Assembly: GCF_000758755.1 (NCBI RefSeq)
Contig: NZ_JRMV01000281.1
Span: 357,981 to 421,980 of the forward strand
DNA from: Actinomyces sp. S6-Spd3
Lineage (GTDB): Bacteria; Actinomycetota; Actinomycetes; Actinomycetales; Actinomycetaceae
Length of the DNA: 64,000 nucleotides
Direction: 5' to 3'
In this document: positions 60,646 to 64,000 of the stretch, piece after piece
How the letters are laid out: every line of letters begins with the position of its first letter
Position numbering within the stretch: position 1 is the stretch's first letter
Notes under the pieces: generated by a model
Told to the model about the DNA's origin: nothing
Seen by the model: only the letters and a program-made list of their open reading frames with translations
Database searches by the model: none
Position numbers and translations under genes: made by a program

Positions 60646-63600
60646 AGGGATGGACACATCACCGATCCGCGCAGCGCTACTCTCCTGTGGCGAGGAGGGG
60701 GCAACGGCATGTGTCGGTCATGCTCTATGGGCACAAGGAGCGCTTGCATTCAAACGCGGTGACGTTCAAGACGTGACATGGGAAGACCAGCGCGTCTGGG
60801 CGCGGGTACGTGCAAAAGGTGTGTCTTATCGAAGCGAGATCGAATATGCGTCTTCCTTACCTTTCCCGCATCTACGTCTGAAATGTGCGTGTTTTCTTAA
60901 CGGCGACTGTACTCATGCTGCAGCTTTACTTCAGTGCGCGATAGACAATGTGTTCTCTGCGAGTGAGGAGCGTACACGTCAACCGGCATGGAACCGTGAT
61001 CTTGAGATCCTGCTTTCAACGGACGGAGGAGAATCCTTAGGGCTTGTGATTGACGCACATGATCCCGCAGACCCGGTGTGGTTGACTCCAGTGCGTTTGA
61101 ACAAAGACCATCTACCGCCTCGCAGGTTGAGCTGGGCGGAATTGGCGCAGTCGCGCTGGGGTGGGGTTATTGATGCTCTAGCACCTGAGCAGCTGAAACT
61201 TCTCCGTCGCCTCTACCAGTGCAGCCGGAAATCTCAGGGATATATCTCAACGGGATACGACGTTTGCCTGGATTCTCTTGGCACGGAGGCGCCGCGATGG
61301 CTATATCGACTTCAATGCGGGGGAATCACTCTTTTAACACCGCAGTTTCAGAGATTTCACTTCGAACTTAGTTCGTCTCGCCTCGTGATCGACATGAATC
61401 TAACTGAGAAGAATCTTGAGCTCACGTACCACCGCCACTATGTCACCAGAACAAACGAAGAAATCCCTTTTCCTCGGCGAGCCCCGCATATGTCGCTGAC
61501 CTTTTGTGACGGCGGTGATGGGGCAATAAGTGACGAGGATATCGATGATGAAGTGCTGCCCAATCAGATCGTTCAGATCCCTACTAAATCCGTTGGGGAT
61601 TTCCTGTTCAAATGGCTGCCATTATTGCGCGAGCATTTTGAGTGCATCTCATCGACGGGAACCTTTCCTGTAGAAGGCTGCCAGCCAAAGCTCCGGATCA
61701 TTTTGCATCCCAAAAACCGTATGTATGCACAGATCGAATGGGCACTGGAATATCACCTTGGAAATAAACATTTCCGTGTCGTTTTGCCCCCCCAGACAAA
61801 AATTTCACAGCTTGATCAGGATATTCAAGGCGACTTTAATGATGCACACGCTCTCTTACGACATTATTTCGCCTCGGCGTCACTTCATCCGAGTGTCCAA
61901 GGCCTTTTAATTTCGCTCCCTCAAGTCCCCGCATTCATACAGGAGATTGGAACGTGGCCGCTCTCATCGGTGTGCTGGGATATTGACGACAGCCTCAGGA
62001 AATTAACTCTCAGCGAAGAAACAGCGACTGTTACTGCTGCTATCGAGGCAACAGATTCTCCGGATTGGTGGGGGCTTCACGTCGCTATCCAAGTTGGTAA
62101 CGAGCAAATTCCGATTTCACGAGTTTTGAAGGCACTTTCTTCAGGTGAAGAATACATTCGTGTTACGGATGGACGGTGGGCTCGCCTTGAAGGTGTTGAC
62201 GTCGAACGTCTTCGCGTCCTGCTTCGCGGAGCTGCGCAACTGACGCGATCGCGTTCGATTGATGATATTCGTCTTCATACTTCACAACTTGGGCTGTGGG
62301 AAAGCCTGAGCCAGACAGTTGATGTCGCGCAAGAAGACCTGCAATGGCGCTCCCGCACTCAGGGCCTAAAACAACTTGCGCTAAGCGCCCAGTCCCACAC
62401 GGATCACGATCAAGACCCGCGTCTTCGCCCATATCAGCTTGAAGGTCGCAACTGGCTTCACAGCCGGATTTCCTCAGGTTTTGGATGCATTCTTGCCGAC
62501 GATATGGGGCTGGGAAAAACCAGGCAGGTCCTTGCAGCAATCGATGCTCTTCGCGAGGAAGGAAGTCTTGAATCACCCGTCTTGATTCTTGTTCCGACCA
62601 GCGTCATTTCAAGCTGGGCAGATGAAGCCGCGAGCTGTTTTCCGCAGCTCAGGACGTGCGTGCTTCGCGCCTCTCATCAGCGAAATCCGCACGCGTGGGA
62701 TGACATCCCTCAATCCAACATCGTCATCACTTCACACACTCTCTTCCGAATGGACCACCTTTTGTGGAGCAAGCACTCACTCAGTGGCCTTGTCATCGAT
62801 GAAGCGCAGGTTCTCAAGAACCCGCGCACGATCCTCTACCGAAGTGTGAAAGAACTCCATGTTCCCTGGCGAATTTGCATGAGCGGAACTCCCATTGAAA
62901 ATTCACTGGAGGACCTATGGGCATTAATGTCTTTAAGCGTCCCTGGTCTCCTGTCGACGCATGCGCACTTCAATGAGAAATTCCGGCGACCCATTGAAGG
63001 GACTCAGCAAGACAGTGCTTTAGAACTTTTGCATACGCTGATTGCTCCATTCATCCTTCGCCGTACGAAAGAAGAAGTGACACCTGAACTTCCCGATCGC
63101 ATCGAAACCTTACTTCCCGTTCCCCTAGAAGGGCGGCAACGCCAGATCTACGACCGCTACCTTACTCGTGAGCGTGCTCGGCTCCTTCGTATTCAGCTCA
63201 ATAATGAAGGATCTCAAGGGCGATTTGAAGTTCTTGCAGCGCTCACACGGCTGCGGCAGCTTTCCCTTGATCCGGCTCTTGTCGATGAGCGCTATGAGGG
63301 GGTCGGTTCTGCAAAAATTAATCTACTGTGTTCGCATTTGGAACAAATCGTCCCTGCAGGCCACCAAGTACTTGTTTTCAGTCAATTCGTGAGTTTTCTT
63401 GAACGAATCGATACTGCTTTGAAACAGCGCGGAATTTCATGTCTTCTCCTTGAAGGAAAGACGCGAAAGCGTGAGGAAGTGATCGCGAAATTCCGTAGAG
63501 GGGAAGAATCAGTTTTCCTCATCTCTCTTAAGGCCGGGGGTGTTGGACTCACGCTCACGGAAGCAGATTATGTCTACATCATGGATCCGTGGTGGAATCC

Positions 63601-63823
63601 TTCTGTTGAAGCTCAGGCAATTAATCGGGCACACCGGATCGGGCAAGATCGCGCGGTCAATGTTTATCGTCTAGTTGCCCAGGACACGATTGAAGAGAAA
63701 GTTTGTCAGCTTCAAGCGCATAAGCAAAGGCTGATTGATACCGTCGTTGATGACGTTGGTGATGGGGGCACTCAAGGGATGGATATTGATCAATTGATCG
63801 AACTTTTGGGCGCGGGGGAGTGA
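60608..63823 (+). CDS. SWIM-domain SNF2 family helicase inside the mutasome operon
   Basis: 1071 aa. A SWIM zinc finger at residues 93-103 (CACFLNGDCTH) opens the protein, a long middle region has no known domain, and the SNF2 motor occupies about 610-1060. Motor motifs are DDMGLGKTRQVLAA, VIDEAQVLKNPRT (DEAQ box), SGTPIENSLEDLWAL, VFSQFVSFLERID and INRAHRIGQDRAVNVYRL. It overlaps the imuB end by 38 bases, so the genes are coupled. It probably uses ATP to move on or remodel protein-DNA complexes; a role with the mutasome is inferred from the operon. Confidence 0.9.
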   Translation: MNVRLLLSVDYPEGMDTSPIRAALLSCGEEGATACVGHALWAQGALAFKRGDVQDVTWEDQRVWARVRAKGVSYRSEIEYASSLPFPHLRLKCACFLNGDCTHAAALLQCAIDNVFSASEERTRQPAWNRDLEILLSTDGGESLGLVIDAHDPADPVWLTPVRLNKDHLPPRRLSWAELAQSRWGGVIDALAPEQLKLLRRLYQCSRKSQGYISTGYDVCLDSLGTEAPRWLYRLQCGGITLLTPQFQRFHFELSSSRLVIDMNLTEKNLELTYHRHYVTRTNEEIPFPRRAPHMSLTFCDGGDGAISDEDIDDEVLPNQIVQIPTKSVGDFLFKWLPLLREHFECISSTGTFPVEGCQPKLRIILHPKNRMYAQIEWALEYHLGNKHFRVVLPPQTKISQLDQDIQGDFNDAHALLRHYFASASLHPSVQGLLISLPQVPAFIQEIGTWPLSSVCWDIDDSLRKLTLSEETATVTAAIEATDSPDWWGLHVAIQVGNEQIPISRVLKALSSGEEYIRVTDGRWARLEGVDVERLRVLLRGAAQLTRSRSIDDIRLHTSQLGLWESLSQTVDVAQEDLQWRSRTQGLKQLALSAQSHTDHDQDPRLRPYQLEGRNWLHSRISSGFGCILADDMGLGKTRQVLAAIDALREEGSLESPVLILVPTSVISSWADEAASCFPQLRTCVLRASHQRNPHAWDDIPQSNIVITSHTLFRMDHLLWSKHSLSGLVIDEAQVLKNPRTILYRSVKELHVPWRICMSGTPIENSLEDLWALMSLSVPGLLSTHAHFNEKFRRPIEGTQQDSALELLHTLIAPFILRRTKEEVTPELPDRIETLLPVPLEGRQRQIYDRYLTRERARLLRIQLNNEGSQGRFEVLAALTRLRQLSLDPALVDERYEGVGSAKINLLCSHLEQIVPAGHQVLVFSQFVSFLERIDTALKQRGISCLLLEGKTRKREEVIAKFRRGEESVFLISLKAGGVGLTLTEADYVYIMDPWWNPSVEAQAINRAHRIGQDRAVNVYRLVAQDTIEEKVCQLQAHKQRLIDTVVDDVGDGGTQGMDIDQLIELLGAGE

Positions 63824-63840
63824 AACCCCAGCAATAGCTA

Positions 63841-63862
63841 TCGAACATCTGTTCGATATAAT
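63841..63862 (+). promoter_or_regulatory. LexA box plus TATAAT before dnaE2
   Basis: TCGAACATCTGTTCGA (63841-63856) is a full match to TCGAAC-N4-GTTCGA. TATAAT (63857-63862) begins at the next base, so LexA would cover the -35/-10 region. dnaE2 starts six bases later. Confidence 0.88.
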
Positions 63863-63868
63863 AGGGGG

Positions 63869-64000
63869 GTGGTTTCCCATCCTTATGCCGAGTTGCACGC
63901 GCACTCCTACTTCACGTTTTTAGAGGGGGCAGATGCTCCAGAAGACTATATCCTCTGCGCCAGGCAGCTCGGTCTTGACGCTCTTGCTCTGTTAGAGCGA
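63869..64000 (+). CDS. dnaE2: Error-prone DNA polymerase DnaE2 (5' part)
   Basis: 44 codons from a GTG, running off the right edge. YAELHAHSYFTFLEGADAPE then LCARQLGLDALALLE is the PHP-domain start of bacterial DNA polymerase III alpha subunits, with the first metal-binding His-x-His. The LexA box and the imuB neighbour identify it as DnaE2, the translesion polymerase, rather than replicative DnaE1. The start is six bases after TATAAT, so the mRNA may be leaderless. Confidence 0.85.
   Translation, partial: MVSHPYAELHAHSYFTFLEGADAPEDYILCARQLGLDALALLER

Noticed and set aside
1-64000. CRISPR arrays, insertion sequences, integrases or prophage genes
   Set aside because: No regularly spaced direct repeats, transposase motifs or phage structural genes were seen in any frame.

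Overview
This is a moderately GC-rich actinobacterial chromosome segment, most likely from the family Actinomycetaceae (Actinomyces, Schaalia or a relative). The evidence is a class II DAHP synthase, a PPi-type phosphofructokinase, a PknL/Rv2175c pair, DUF3043, DUF4191 and DUF7455 proteins, a choice-of-anchor M metal transporter cluster, an ImuB/DnaE2 mutasome with actinobacterial SOS boxes, and many genes whose start codon lies 6-8 nt after a -10 box (leaderless mRNAs). The genus cannot be fixed from sequence alone. The window is coding-dense and I saw no insertion sequence, prophage or CRISPR array.

Layout. 1-3330 (minus strand): the start of lutA, a small lipoprotein, lactate permease and tRNA-Arg. 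3444-7512: metF-metE and a stand-alone winged-helix regulator; both metF and the regulator are preceded by a very short leaderless ORF ending in Arg-Met-Cys. 7573-12141: ilvA, orn, an SSB paralogue and ettA. 12259-17648: a thioesterase, separate PTS EIIA/EIIB proteins around malQ, and a glycosyltransferase. 17711-24323: a Zur-box-controlled, translationally coupled zinc/manganese ABC transporter with three surface proteins sharing an H-x-H-x-x-W module. 24393-26086: the metP-metS methionine/alanine importer.

26095-33409: a HAD phosphatase, an rRNA/tRNA methyltransferase, two poorly characterised proteins, an M20 dipeptidase, a degenerate glycerate-kinase-like protein, an Fe-S carrier, an FKBP lipoprotein and a receiver-domain protein. 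33414-41786: a block resembling the mycobacterial Rv2173-Rv2182c neighbourhood (exonuclease, acyltransferase, pfp, DAHP synthase, pknL, Rv2175c-like, prenyl synthase), ending in a universal stress protein. 41909-49252: sigA, two YbjN proteins, a DUF7455 protein, parE and two tandem-GNAT proteins. 49298-58485: a polar amino-acid ABC transporter, DUF4191, a YagU-like protein, dihydrolipoyl acyltransferase plus lipoamide dehydrogenase, TrmL and a PEBP protein. 58555-64000: an SOS mutagenesis cassette (imuA'-like, imuB, a SWIM/SNF2 helicase, dnaE2) with two LexA boxes.

The strongest leads are the paired Cys/Met leader peptides, the metal transporter with repeated histidine modules (one inserted in the binding protein), the SNF2 helicase inside the mutasome operon, and a bipartite DnaA-box-like repeat found at two distant intergenic sites.
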